A DNA stretch of 64,000 nt from CACIAM-69d sp001698445. Lineage in GTDB: Bacteria > Cyanobacteriota > Cyanobacteriia > CACIAM-69d. A program made the position numbers and the translations under genes. The notes below the pieces were generated by a model. The model made no database searches. It worked only from the letters and a program-made list of their open reading frames with translations, and had not been told where the DNA came from. Shown here piece by piece: positions 34,356 to 43,082 of this stretch (positions are counted from its first letter, which is position 1; each line of letters begins with the position of its first letter). The DNA lies in assembly GCF_043235035.1 (NCBI RefSeq), contig NZ_JAZAQF010000016.1, forward strand, positions 1 through 64,000, read 5' to 3'.

Positions 34356-34718
34356 TTAAGGCATTAGCTGTTCCGCACGGAAGACCGCTGGCGTTGGCAG
34401 GGCAGTGGAGGGCATCGCATCCCAATTGGAGTAAACCACCGCCATCCAAGGCAAGGTCAGGGTTAACAGGGCGATCGTCGTTCCCAAACAGCGGGCCCAA
34501 ACCGCCGAGGGGGGTTCCGTCAACATCGCCGGACGCGACAACAGAACGGGGGACGGAGGATCGCTAGATTTCGAGGCCGATTTTAGGACAGAGGCTGAGG
34601 CCGAATTTTGGGGCGATTTTAGGGCAGGCGATCCTTTTTGGTCTGCGATTGGATGGGAAAGAGGGAAGGCAGAATGCAGAAGCGGTTCGAGCGGACGACT
34701 ACTACCGTCACTATCCAT
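34356..34718 (-). CDS. Small single-helix membrane protein, hypothetical
   Basis: This 120-residue protein has a Ser/Pro/Ala-rich, low-complexity N-terminal half and one membrane helix (CLGTTIALLTLTLPWMAVVY) followed by a short tail. Some of the N-terminal part is repetitive (SASASVLKSASKSS). No family is recognised. It lies just upstream of the IS605-type element, transcribed away from it. Confidence 0.4.
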   Translation of the reverse strand: MDSDGSSRPLEPLLHSAFPLSHPIADQKGSPALKSPQNSASASVLKSASKSSDPPSPVLLSRPAMLTEPPSAVWARCLGTTIALLTLTLPWMAVVYSNWDAMPSTALPTPAVFRAEQLMP

Positions 34719-35010
34719 AGGGAAGTCTGAAATCAGCAATCGGATCTCCGCTGAATAAATCAGCGATCGGGGGCTGGAGTTGGCCGTGGCTGCGGGTCGA
34801 TCGGGCAGGAAACCCACCCCTCACAACCCAGCTCGGGCCGCCACCAGCTCGATGGGCGATCGATTCATCCAGTCAAATCGGGCCGCCGAGAGATACCGTG
34901 CCGATCATCGTAGCAAGTCCCCGGGCTGGGTTGGTGTTGGGAACTTGACCAAAATAAAGGGTACAAGCCCCGCCCTTCTAGGGCGGCTTTTTCGACCAAC
35001 CCCGCTTATA

Positions 35011-36228
35011 GTGTTAATTATAAAAGCACGATTCCGCTACCGAATTTATCCCAATCGCCTGCAAAGATTAATGCTGGCAAAAACATTTGGCTGCGCTCGT
35101 GTGGTCTACAACGATGCAATTCGATTGCGTCAAGAACTCTATTAGCAAGGGGAGAAAGTTAGCGATACTGAAATTCAGAAACGGGTGATCACCCAAGCCA
35201 AGCTAACCGTTGAACGTGAATGGTTGTCAGAAGTTGCATCTGTGCCGTTAGTTCAATCCTTGCAAGATGCCCATCTGGCTTTTCGCAATTTCTTCAAAAG
35301 CTTGAAGGGTGAGCGGAAAGGTCGCAAGATTGGGTTTCCGAAGTTCAAAAAGAAACACTCAACTCAATCCATTCGCTTCACAACTAACGGTTTTTCGGTT
35401 AAACCCAACTCAGTTTACCTAGCCAAGATCGGTTGTGTGCGGGTCAAGTGGTCGCGGGATCTGCCATCGGATCCATCATCAGTCACGATCATCAAGAATG
35501 CAGCTGATCGCTACTTTGCATCGTTTGTCTGTGAAGTGGATCTGATCGCTCTGAAGGCTATCAATGATGGAGTTGGTATCGACTTAGGATTAACAACCTT
35601 CGCCACTCTGTCCACGGGTGAAAAGGTACTAAGTCCCAAGCCTCTAGCCAAATCCCTGAAGCGATTGCGCCGCGCTCAAAAATCCCTCAGCCGCAAGGTT
35701 AAGGGCAGCAAGCGCCGATATCTAGCCCGACGCAAGGTGGCCCGGATTCACGCCCGCATCAAGGATCAACGAACTGACTTCCTGCACAAGCTATCGACCC
35801 GAATCGTTCGCGAGAACCAAGCGATCGTTCTGGAAGATTTGAATGTGTCGGGCATGGTGAAAAATCGCAAATTGTCAAGGGCGATTTCTGATGCTGGCTG
35901 GTACAGCTTCCGCCAAATGATCGAGGGCAAGTCGATCCGCTACGGGCGGGATTTCCAGGTGATTAGCCGATGGGAGCCAACCAGTCAGCGATGTTCATCT
36001 TGTGGCCAATTGGGTGGCAAGAAAACCCTTGATGTACGCGAGTGGGTCTGTATGCACTGCGGGGCAATTCACGATCGCGATGTGAATGCCGCCATCAACA
36101 TCAAAGTCGCGGGCGGGCAGTCCGAGACTCAAAACGGACGTGGAGGCCAGCGTAAATCCAGTTCGCTGGTAGCAGTCGATGAAGCGTCAACCCGTGGTCT
36201 AGTCGAGCAACTGCGGTTGTTTGCCTAG
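35011..36228 (+). pseudogene. tnpB: TnpB interrupted by one in-frame amber codon
   Basis: Read from GTG 35011, the frame gives LIIKARFRYRIYPNRLQ and so on, a normal TnpB start, but codon 45 (35143-35145) is TAG after RLRQELY; translation continues in the same frame with QGEKVSDTEIQ to 36228. Downstream everything looks intact: RuvC residues Asp in GVGIDLGLTTFA, Glu in IVLEDLNVSGM, Asp in IHDRDVNAAINI, and the zinc ribbon CSSCGQ...CMHCG. A single CAG-to-TAG change would explain it. A shorter product from GTG 35185 would lack about 58 N-terminal residues. TnpB is an RNA-guided nuclease. Confidence 0.85.
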
Positions 36229-36268
36229 GGCCGGAATCCCCGCTCCTTTAGGACGGGGAGGATGTCAA
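36120..36268 (+). ncRNA. Putative omega RNA at the right end of the IS element
   Basis: In characterised IS605-type elements the guide RNA of TnpB covers the 3' end of tnpB and the right-end hairpin. The expected position here is the tnpB tail through the hairpin at 36238-36257, and the guide would be copied from the flanking DNA beyond 36268 (the end of the J-domain gene). This is positional inference only; the 5' limit is a guess. Confidence 0.3.
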
Positions 36269-36273
36269 CAAAC

Positions 36274-36747
36274 CTACAATCCAGCAATTTGGGTGAGGGA
36301 AATTTCTCCCCGCAAAATTCCCACCACCAACACCAACGCCAAACAGCCCACAAAGGACAGGCCCAGCGTAAACAGGGCAAACAGTTCCCCGCCGGATAGG
36401 GGGCGATCGGTCGGATCCAAGTACAAATTGGAAGACTCGAAGGAACTGGGGGGCTGCAAATTTTGCCAGGGCTGCACCACCGTCCAGCGGGAATAGCCGA
36501 TCGAGAGGTCATATTGCTCCCGGCGATCGGGATTGCTCAACACCGCATAGGCCTGGTTCAACTCTTGAAATTTGACCGTGGCGATCGGGAGCGGCAACTC
36601 GGTTGTGTCCGGGTGATAGGCCTTGCTCAGTTCGCGATATTGCCGCCGAATTTCAATCACATCCGCCGAGGGATGCAGCCCCAAAAGGTCGTAGTAGGTC
36701 ATTTTGGGATCAAGAGAGCCAGACTGTGCCGTTCGATCGCCTGCCAT
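36274..36747 (-). CDS. J-domain protein with C-terminal membrane helix
   Basis: From ATG 36747 this 157-residue protein has a DnaJ domain (TYYDLLGLHPSADVIEIRRQYRELSKAYHPD, with the HPD motif intact, then FQELNQAYAVLSNPDRREQYD) near the N terminus and a membrane helix (FALFTLGLSFVGCLALVLVVGIL) near the C terminus. It likely recruits Hsp70 to the membrane, as in the small DnaJ-like proteins of thylakoid-bearing organisms; this is inference. Its stop codon is 6 bp from the IS element. Confidence 0.8.
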   Translation of the reverse strand: MAGDRTAQSGSLDPKMTYYDLLGLHPSADVIEIRRQYRELSKAYHPDTTELPLPIATVKFQELNQAYAVLSNPDRREQYDLSIGYSRWTVVQPWQNLQPPSSFESSNLYLDPTDRPLSGGELFALFTLGLSFVGCLALVLVVGILRGEISLTQIAGL

Positions 36748-36918
36748 AGTTGACGAACCCAATTTTGATGAACCCAATGCTGAATCAGGGTTAATCAACG
36801 GTCAATAGCCGCTAACCAAGATTCCGGTTTGATCGGTTTCCTGATTGTACTGTGATGGCCTCTCCGCCCTTGCTGCGGTGGTGCTACGGTGGCGCTGCGG
36901 TGGTGCTGTGTTGAGCGG

Positions 36919-38214
36919 TTAACGGGTTGCCGCTCCCAGCACCGTTTTGCCGCCCAGGTAGGGTTGCAGGGCTTCCGGCACGGCGATCGACCCATCCGGT
37001 TGTTGGTAATTTTCCAAAATTGCCGCCATCGTTCGGCCCACAGCCAGCCCGGAACCATTGAGGGTATGCAGGAATTGGGTTCCCTTTTTGCCCGCCTCCT
37101 TAAACCGCAAATTCCCCCGACGGGCTTGGAAATCGCCACAGTTCGAGCAACTGGAAATTTCTCGATATTTGTTTTGGGAGGGCAGCCAAACTTCCAAGTC
37201 GTAGCACTTTTGGGCCGAGAAACCCATATCACCCGTGCAAAGTTGCAACACCCGATAGGGCAGCTTCAGGGCCTGCAACACGCCCTCTGCATCCTGGAGC
37301 AATTGTTGGTGTTCTGCCTCCGAGGTTTCCGGTGACACAAACTTAAACAGTTCCACTTTGTTGAACTGGTGCAACCGAATGAGTCCGCGAGTATCGCGCC
37401 CATAGCTGCCGGCCTCGCGCCGGAAACAGGGCGTGTAGGCGCAGTGGTAAATCGGCAACTGATCATCGGTCAAGATTTCATCGCGGTAAAGGCTGGTGAC
37501 CGGTACTTCAGCGGTGGGCGCGAGCCACAGATCATCGCGATCGCACTTGAAACTTTCCTCCGCAAACTTGGGCAACTGGCCCGAGGCGGTTAACGAGGCG
37601 GAGTTAATCAGAATGGGGGGCAACACTTCCTGATAACCGGCGGCAATGTGGCGATCGAGCATGAAGCTAATCAACGCTCGCTCCAGGGCGGCCCCTTCGC
37701 CAATCAGCGCCACAAATCGGCTTTGGGCAATGCGGGTGGCCCGTTCAAAGTTCAACCAACCCAACTTTTCGCCAATTTCGTAGTGGGGCAAAATGTCCGA
37801 TCGCGTGGGGATCAATGCCTCGCCCCACCGCCGAATTTCCACGTTGTCGTCCTCATCCTTCCCGATCGGGGTGGTGGGGTCGGGCAAGTTGGGAATGGTC
37901 ATCAGGGCGCTTTCAATTTGCGCTTTCAAGTCCCGTTCCTGGGGTTCCAGCTCTGCCAATTGGGCCTTCAGTTGGTTGCCTTCTTCCTTCAGGGCCGCCA
38001 CTTCTGCCCCCTGGGGATCGGCCCCTTGCTTCATCTTTTGGCCCACCAGTTTGCCAATTTCGTTGCTGCGGGCCTGGAGATCATTGCGCCGCTGTTCCAA
38101 GTCACGCACTGCCCGATCGAGTTCCAAAATCGGAGCAATATCGTATTGGCCACGGTGGTTCAGGCGTGCTTGTACATCATCAGGATTCGCACGCAGTAGC
38201 TTCAGGTCTAGCAC
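36919..38214 (-). CDS. serS: Seryl-tRNA synthetase
   Basis: This 431-residue class II synthetase has the N-terminal helical coiled-coil arm (LELDRAVRDLEQRRNDLQARSNEIGKL region), then motif 2 in PCFRREAGSYGRDTRGLIRLHQFNKVE and motif 3 in NGSGLAVGRTMAAILENYQ. LAPTAEVPVTSLY and YREISSCSNCGDFQARR complete the active site. The length is usual. GTG 38214 is the start. Confidence 0.97.
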   Translation of the reverse strand: MLDLKLLRANPDDVQARLNHRGQYDIAPILELDRAVRDLEQRRNDLQARSNEIGKLVGQKMKQGADPQGAEVAALKEEGNQLKAQLAELEPQERDLKAQIESALMTIPNLPDPTTPIGKDEDDNVEIRRWGEALIPTRSDILPHYEIGEKLGWLNFERATRIAQSRFVALIGEGAALERALISFMLDRHIAAGYQEVLPPILINSASLTASGQLPKFAEESFKCDRDDLWLAPTAEVPVTSLYRDEILTDDQLPIYHCAYTPCFRREAGSYGRDTRGLIRLHQFNKVELFKFVSPETSEAEHQQLLQDAEGVLQALKLPYRVLQLCTGDMGFSAQKCYDLEVWLPSQNKYREISSCSNCGDFQARRGNLRFKEAGKKGTQFLHTLNGSGLAVGRTMAAILENYQQPDGSIAVPEALQPYLGGKTVLGAATR

Positions 38215-38385
38215 GATCGATGGGGGCTGTTTTCAGTAATATCTTGAGGTGCAACCATTCTATCGGCTGGTTTACCCTTGCTCGATCGTCCCGGCCCATT
38301 TCTCGGTGCCTTGGGTTAATTAACAATTGGCCCTGTTGGCATGAACGCTATCTGTTGATTCAACTGATTCAACCCAACCCTGTCT

Positions 38386-38727
38386 ATGGATTACGAAACC
38401 GCCCGCGGCTTTTTGATTGGCCAAGGCAACGCGAGTTCTGAAAATGCCGATGCATTTTTGAATCGGCTGAAGGCAGGCAAACCCCCAATTCCCGGACAAG
38501 TTACCTCCATTCTGTTGGCCCTGAAAATGGTCTACAACGCTTTGGAAGGAACCCCCAGCCTCAGCCGGGAGTTGGCTGGGCCGCTCTATCGGATTGCGGT
38601 AGAAAGTCGCGAGGCCTACGAACAGGGTGATCGACAGGGGGTGAGCTGGCCGCCGCTGTTGGATGAAGACTTGGAGCGGATCGCGCGGGCCGCAGGCAGC
38701 ATCTTTGCCGGAAGCTGGCAAGATTAG
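38386..38727 (+). CDS. Conserved hypothetical protein
   Basis: This 113-residue soluble protein is probably helical (ETARGFLIGQGNASSENADAFLNRLKAGKPPIPGQVTSILLALKMVYNAL region, then LYRIAVESREAYEQG). It has good codon bias for this genome and sits directly before tsaB on the same strand, with 79 bp between them, so the two may be co-transcribed. I do not know a function. Confidence 0.65.
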   Translation: MDYETARGFLIGQGNASSENADAFLNRLKAGKPPIPGQVTSILLALKMVYNALEGTPSLSRELAGPLYRIAVESREAYEQGDRQGVSWPPLLDEDLERIARAAGSIFAGSWQD

Positions 38728-38731
38728 AACT

Positions 38732-38800
38732 TCAACAGTCTTTCAACATTTCAACATCAGCTTTCAAGAGCATTTCAACAGCATTTCAAGAGCACAAGAT
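38732..38800. repeat. Short CATTTCAA-type direct repeats
   Basis: The gap before tsaB consists of imperfect copies of TTTCAACA and GCATTTCAAGAG words, similar in style to the array at 48041-48113. Confidence 0.55.
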
Positions 38801-38806
38801 TGCCGC

Positions 38807-39439
38807 ATGACTGAGGGGAACCGTTGGGGCATCGCTATCCACACCGCCAGCGCCCAGTTGGGATTGGCCAAGGGAGACTCGCCCCGTGACATGGTGGGGC
38901 GGGTTTGGGAATTGGGCACAAAACTATCCAGCGATTTCCACGATCGACTGTCGGAGTTTGTGTATCCCCTGCCTTGGTCGGCGGTGCAGCTTTTGGCGGT
39001 GGCGATCGGCCCCGGCGGTTTCACCAGCACCCGCATTGGCGTGGTGGCGGCCCGCACCCTTGCGCAACAGTTGGATCTCCCGCTGTTTGGCTATTCCACC
39101 CTGGCGGCGGCGGCCTGGCGACAGCGCCAACGGGCCCAACCGGGCGAATGGTTGGCGGTGCAAATGCCGGCCCGACGAGGAGAATGGCATGGGGGCATTT
39201 ATGAGGTCACGGCGGCGGGCTTGGTGACCCATTTGAGCGATCGGGTCTTGGCTCCGGAACAGTGGAAAACCACGATCGCCCAGCAACCGGCTCCCTGTCT
39301 GACTGTGACGGCGGAGGCAGATTTGGGCCAAGACGCGATCGCCCTTTTGCAACTGGCCCAACAGGATTGGGCAAAGGACATTCGGCCCCATTGGTCTACG
39401 GTATTGCCACACTATGGCCAACATCCGGTCGATCGATAG
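38807..39439 (+). CDS. tsaB: TsaB, subunit of the tRNA threonylcarbamoyl-adenosine synthase
   Basis: This 210-residue ASKHA-fold protein pairs with TsaD in making t6A37 on tRNAs that read ANN codons. Seen are the first strand with its substituted phosphate loop (GIAIHTASAQLGLA) and the diagnostic VAIGPGGFTSTRIGVVAARTLAQQLDLPLFGYSTL. The C-terminal part is variable, as usual. ATG 38807 is chosen because it directly precedes the first strand. Length is within the family range. Confidence 0.9.
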   Translation: MTEGNRWGIAIHTASAQLGLAKGDSPRDMVGRVWELGTKLSSDFHDRLSEFVYPLPWSAVQLLAVAIGPGGFTSTRIGVVAARTLAQQLDLPLFGYSTLAAAAWRQRQRAQPGEWLAVQMPARRGEWHGGIYEVTAAGLVTHLSDRVLAPEQWKTTIAQQPAPCLTVTAEADLGQDAIALLQLAQQDWAKDIRPHWSTVLPHYGQHPVDR

Positions 39440-39550
39440 GGCGATCAACAGCAATCTCAGCGCCATCGATCGGCTCAAATAAACGGCCCAGCTTCATCAG
39501 CTAGAACCAATCGGCAGCTCCAGCCCATCAGCACAACCGCAGACAAAGCC

Positions 39551-40042
39551 ATGGCCAATCGATCGAGCCAGTTTTCGCGCCTTCCTTGGGGCGATCGCCT
39601 TCGCCAAGCCGGGCGATCGGTGGGCAAACTTTTCCTCTCGATCGGGTTGATCGGCTGCTTAGTCAGCGGGCTTTGGGGCAGCGCCTTGATCCCCGCCTGG
39701 GCCGCCACGGAACCGATCCCGCTGGCCGCGCCCGTGGAAGCCGCCCCGATTTCACCCGATGCCAGCGCCGTGCCGGCCGAAAAGGTGACCCAATTCGTGC
39801 GGGCCTATTTGCAAGTGCTGGCCCTGTTGGAGCGGCGGGAAGGAGAGTTGCGCCAAGCGGAAACCGAACCGGAAGCCAACCGCTTGGAGCAGGAAATTGA
39901 GCTGGAGGCTTTCGAGGCGATCGAGCAGGCGGGTTTGAAACCCCAGGAATATGTGCAACTCCTGAGCTTGGCGAACAACGATCCCGATTTTGGAGAACGA
40001 ATTGCAGCCAGGCTTCAGGAATTGGAAGCCGAACCCCGTTGA
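39551..40042 (+). CDS. DUF4168-family exported protein
   Basis: This 163-residue protein has a basic N terminus, a long hydrophobic segment (LFLSIGLIGCLVSGLWGSALIPAWA) with an AWA-A cleavage site, and a helical DUF4168 domain (VTQFVRAYLQVLALLERREGEL...GLKPQEYVQLLSLANNDPDFGERI). The family is found in cyanobacteria and proteobacteria without a known function. Its stop codon lies inside the first unit of the 21-bp repeat array downstream. Confidence 0.8.
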   Translation: MANRSSQFSRLPWGDRLRQAGRSVGKLFLSIGLIGCLVSGLWGSALIPAWAATEPIPLAAPVEAAPISPDASAVPAEKVTQFVRAYLQVLALLERREGELRQAETEPEANRLEQEIELEAFEAIEQAGLKPQEYVQLLSLANNDPDFGERIAARLQELEAEPR

Positions 40043-40107
40043 AATCAGTGATCTACCCGTTGAAATCAGTGATCTACCCGTTGAAATCAGTGATCTAAGT
40101 GATCTAT
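40038..40107. repeat. 21-bp tandem repeat, three copies
   Basis: The unit at 40038-40058 is repeated at 40059-40079 and, apart from its last bases, at 40080-40100, followed by an extra AGTGATCTA. The first copy contains the stop codon of the DUF4168 gene. Confidence 0.92.
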
Positions 40108-40187
40108 CTGTTGCGTCAGTCCTGATGAAGCGATCGAGCCAACGACCGATCGATCGGGCGATTCGAGCGGTCGATTCGAGCGGTCGA

Positions 40188-40634
40188 TTAAGCCGCCGCT
40201 TCCACACAATTCAACAGAGCTGCCAAGGATTGTTCCGCCACTGCCAAATCGTAGGCAAAGGGTGGTTTCATGGGTCGATAGTCAAGGCGATGGGCTGCTC
40301 CGTGACGCACCACAGCATTCACCACCAAACAGGGATCTTGGCTGAAATTCAAAGCACCATGGGGCACACCGGGCGGAATGGTTAAAACCACCGGCACACG
40401 ATCGCTCAAAGGAATGTATTGATAGCGACGGTTGTGCAACACCACCATCACAAAATTGCCCCGCACCACCAACAATTGATCGGTCTGAAACCGATGCACA
40501 AATAAATCATCCCGCGCCATGGCCGGCACTTGCACCAACATTGTTTCATGGCAGGATTGGGGCGTGTAAAACTCTGCCATTCCCGACTTCATGGAGTCGA
40601 GTCGCTTCACTTGGATTGTTTGAGAAAGTCCCAT
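40188..40634 (-). CDS. Cupin-fold protein (sugar isomerase/epimerase-like)
   Basis: From ATG 40634 this 148-residue protein has a beta-rich cupin pattern: FVHRFQTDQLLVVRGNFVMVVLHN (first barrel motif), then IPPGVPHGALNFS with its conserved His and Pro, and VVNAVVRHG. The layout resembles small cupins of the dTDP-4-keto-sugar 3,5-epimerase and WbuC types used in surface sugar synthesis. A catalytic activity cannot be concluded. Confidence 0.65.
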   Translation of the reverse strand: MGLSQTIQVKRLDSMKSGMAEFYTPQSCHETMLVQVPAMARDDLFVHRFQTDQLLVVRGNFVMVVLHNRRYQYIPLSDRVPVVLTIPPGVPHGALNFSQDPCLVVNAVVRHGAAHRLDYRPMKPPFAYDLAVAEQSLAALLNCVEAAA

Positions 40635-41123
40635 GATCTGTACCTCAAGAGCATTTGAGCGATCGATCACAATGGCGCTGGCGGTTAGTCTAACGCATTT
40701 TTTTAAAAGCCGTGGGAGCTGGTTTTTTTTGGCTATTTTTTAATTTTTTGATCTTTTTGATACAAAATTTCCATGAATCCAAGACTTCTAAGCGAAATTT
40801 TCAAGCAAAACTTCCAATTTAGATTCCAGCGCAGGTTCTGGGGCAAAGCTCAAGATTCGATCACCCCAAAAGGTCAGCGAAGGCATGACACAAACCACGC
40901 AATGATAAAAATCGTGGAGCGATTGATTGCGATTGATTCTGAAGGTTTTCTAAAAAGTCTGCTGAAAATTTGGGAGTGTTTTTGGGAATGGTCGATGGCA
41001 AACCCCAAGCCTATCTGTCAGTATTGGAAGGTTTCCAATCCGGTGCAATTGATACAGTCTCCGAGAACGGGTTATCGTACAAATTAATCGCGCCGCCGCC
41101 GTTGAGGCTGCCCCCTAAAAACC
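40635..41123. other. Intergenic region before the transglutaminase-like gene
   Basis: This 489-bp gap has a strongly T-rich stretch (40699-40752) and AT-rich sequence to about 41000. Open frames of 60-100 codons exist (for example 40773-41087 and 40970-41167) but lack codon bias, a ribosome site and recognisable sequence. I see no RNA gene. Confidence 0.4.
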
Positions 41124-42893
41124 GTGTTTGCGAAATCTCGTCAGTCGCCATTTCGATCGCCTCATGACACCGATCGCCCCAACGCCGAGGCCACCGACTC
41201 CCCGGCCCCGCCCGATCGCCTCCATCGCCTTTGTCGTCCCTTGGCGACCTATGCCTTGCGTGGCCTGGCGATTCATCAGGATCAGGTGCTGGCCTTGGAT
41301 GCGGCCCGGGGCCATCTGCTGCTGGTGGACTTGGCAACCGACTGCACTGAAGTTCTGAATGCTTATCAGGTTGGGGATTTTCTGGATGCGATCGGGCTGG
41401 CCATTGGGCCGCCGTTGGCCGGGGCTGATGTGCCCTCGGTGTGGTTCACGCGCGATCGGGAAGTGCTCGCCTGCAATTGGGGCCAGTGGGAACCCAAACC
41501 TATGTACACTCTGCCCGAGTGGGTGGAAGGGGTGGCGATTTACCGATCGACCCTATACGTGTCCTCCCAGCGATCGGGCTGCATCTATGTGCTGGATTTG
41601 AACAAGGGGCGCGAAATTACCCGGTTCTATGCCCCCGGGATTGGGGTAGAAAATTTGGTGGCGCGGGGCGAAGAACTTTGGGTGTGCGATCGCCTGGAGC
41701 AAACGGTTTATTGTCTCGATCGGGCGACGGGGCTGGTGAATTTCAGCGTTCTCACCCCCTACGAATCGCCCACGGCTTTGGCTTTTGATCAGGCGGGAAC
41801 TCTCTGGGTGGCCTACTCGGGCGAAGAACCCTACATCCGCGACAACCCTAACGATCCGGAACCCCTGCAAGTGGCGTTCCGCGATCGGGTGACGATCGGC
41901 CCCCTGGACTATGGCTTTTATCCCGATCGGGGCTATGCCCTTTCCAACGGCTACCGGATTGAGATGTTCTATGTGGAAGAACTGTCGCCCTTGGAAGGAG
42001 TGGATTTCAGCCTGTTGAAGGATTTGGAGTGGCGCATTTCCTTGCCTGCCAACACCGATCGGCAAACGGTGCAAAGCGTCGAACCCGTGGGGATGCCCTT
42101 TGAAATTGAACGGTTGCCCGACGGTCAGCAGGTGGCGGTCTTCAAATTTGGCTCGATCAAGCGGGGTGAAGGACGGTTGTTTGGCTGGAAGGCCATCATC
42201 GATGTGCGAGGTATTCGCTACCAACTCACGCCGCCGGACGTGGAACGGTTGCCCTCCCTGGCGGACTGTCAATTGCCCGCAGACTACACCGAAAAATATT
42301 TAGTCGATAACGATAGCCTGGCGATGGATCAGCCTTCGGTGCAGGCGGCGGCCCGCGAAGCGATCGGCACCGAAACCAACTTGCTGCGGCAAATGCTGGC
42401 CATTCGGAATTATGTGTACGATCGCCTGGGTTATCGAATTCGCCGTAGCATTGAACCGCCCGATGCAGTGCTCGATCGCGGCTATGGCTGTTGTGGCGAA
42501 TATGTGGGCGTGTTGCTGGCCCTGTCTCGGCTCAACGGCATCGCCACCCGCACCGTAGGTCGCTACAAGTGCCCACCGCCGGCCGATCGCACCCAAGTGG
42601 CACTCTACCCCGATTACAACCACGTTTGGCTAGAGTTCTTCATTCCCGGGTTCGGTTGGGTTCCCATGGAGTCCAACCCCGACGACATCCAAGAGGGCGG
42701 CCCCTATCCCACTCGCTATTTCATGGCCCTGCCTTGGAACCATGTGGAAATTGCCAAGGGATCTCGATTCCAAGGAATTCAGGTGGGTGGGCAACCCCTG
42801 GCGGAATTGTCGGAGCTGAAGGTGGGCGATTTGGCGCTCAACCATGTGCGGTTCCGAATTTTGGAGGAGCTGGATCCACTCGATCGCCCCTAA
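41124..42893 (+). CDS. Beta-propeller and transglutaminase-like fusion protein
   Basis: The first 220 residues of this 589-residue protein show propeller-like repetition (LRGLAIHQDQVLALDAARGHLLLVD, GVAIYRSTLYVSSQRSGCIYVLDL, NLVARGEELWVCDRLEQTVYCLD, TALAFDQAGTLWVAY). The C-terminal part is a transglutaminase-like domain: AIRNYVYDRLGYR, the nucleophile in GYGCCGEYVGVLLALSRLNGIATRTV (about Cys455), His in YNHVWLEFFIPGFGWVPMESNPDD (about 498) and the following Asp. The triad is complete, so peptide-bond or isopeptide chemistry is possible. There is no signal peptide. GTG 41124 is used as the start; the first 40 residues are low-complexity and the start may be later. Confidence 0.75.
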   Translation: MFAKSRQSPFRSPHDTDRPNAEATDSPAPPDRLHRLCRPLATYALRGLAIHQDQVLALDAARGHLLLVDLATDCTEVLNAYQVGDFLDAIGLAIGPPLAGADVPSVWFTRDREVLACNWGQWEPKPMYTLPEWVEGVAIYRSTLYVSSQRSGCIYVLDLNKGREITRFYAPGIGVENLVARGEELWVCDRLEQTVYCLDRATGLVNFSVLTPYESPTALAFDQAGTLWVAYSGEEPYIRDNPNDPEPLQVAFRDRVTIGPLDYGFYPDRGYALSNGYRIEMFYVEELSPLEGVDFSLLKDLEWRISLPANTDRQTVQSVEPVGMPFEIERLPDGQQVAVFKFGSIKRGEGRLFGWKAIIDVRGIRYQLTPPDVERLPSLADCQLPADYTEKYLVDNDSLAMDQPSVQAAAREAIGTETNLLRQMLAIRNYVYDRLGYRIRRSIEPPDAVLDRGYGCCGEYVGVLLALSRLNGIATRTVGRYKCPPPADRTQVALYPDYNHVWLEFFIPGFGWVPMESNPDDIQEGGPYPTRYFMALPWNHVEIAKGSRFQGIQVGGQPLAELSELKVGDLALNHVRFRILEELDPLDRP

Positions 42894-42913
42894 AGTCCAC
42901 GGCATTCAAGAGA

Positions 42914-42950
42914 TCTCGTGGAGATCTATCTCCATGAGATCTCCACGAGA
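42914..42950. terminator. 13-bp perfect inverted repeat after the transglutaminase-like gene
   Basis: TCTCGTGGAGATC and GATCTCCACGAGA are separated by 11 nt, 21 bp after the stop codon. A further partial copy (CTCCACGAGA) follows. There is no T-run. It could be a transcription end or an mRNA stability hairpin. Confidence 0.5.
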
Positions 42951-43082
42951 CCTCCACGAGACCTATCGGATCCGCAGGCTCCATTTTTGCGCTGACACTT
43001 GCAAGTGATTGGCAAGAAGCAAGCGAACGTCATAGGATGACCTGTGGCTGACCTTGCCCCTTGCCTTGTGGATTGCCCGACC

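Larger units (their letters stand above)
34961..36268 (+). mobile_element. IS200/IS605-family element (tnpB only)
   Basis: The element is bounded by small hairpins typical of this family: left AAGCCCCGCCC-TTCTA-GGGCGGCTT (34965-34989) and right CCCCGCTCC-TTTA-GGACGGGG (36238-36257) followed by AGGATGTCAA. There are no terminal inverted repeats or target duplication, as expected. No tnpA is present, so movement would need a TnpA supplied from elsewhere. The exact ends are estimated. The right end is 6 bp from the stop codon of the convergent J-domain gene. Confidence 0.75.

Noticed and set aside
34780..35010. Upstream extension of the tnpB frame beyond the left hairpin
   Set aside because: The frame is open by chance across the IS left end; TnpB homology starts only at about 35011.
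40773..41167. Open frames in the gap before the transglutaminase-like gene
   Set aside because: They overlap in different frames without ribosome sites or family sequence; a decayed gene is possible but cannot be supported.
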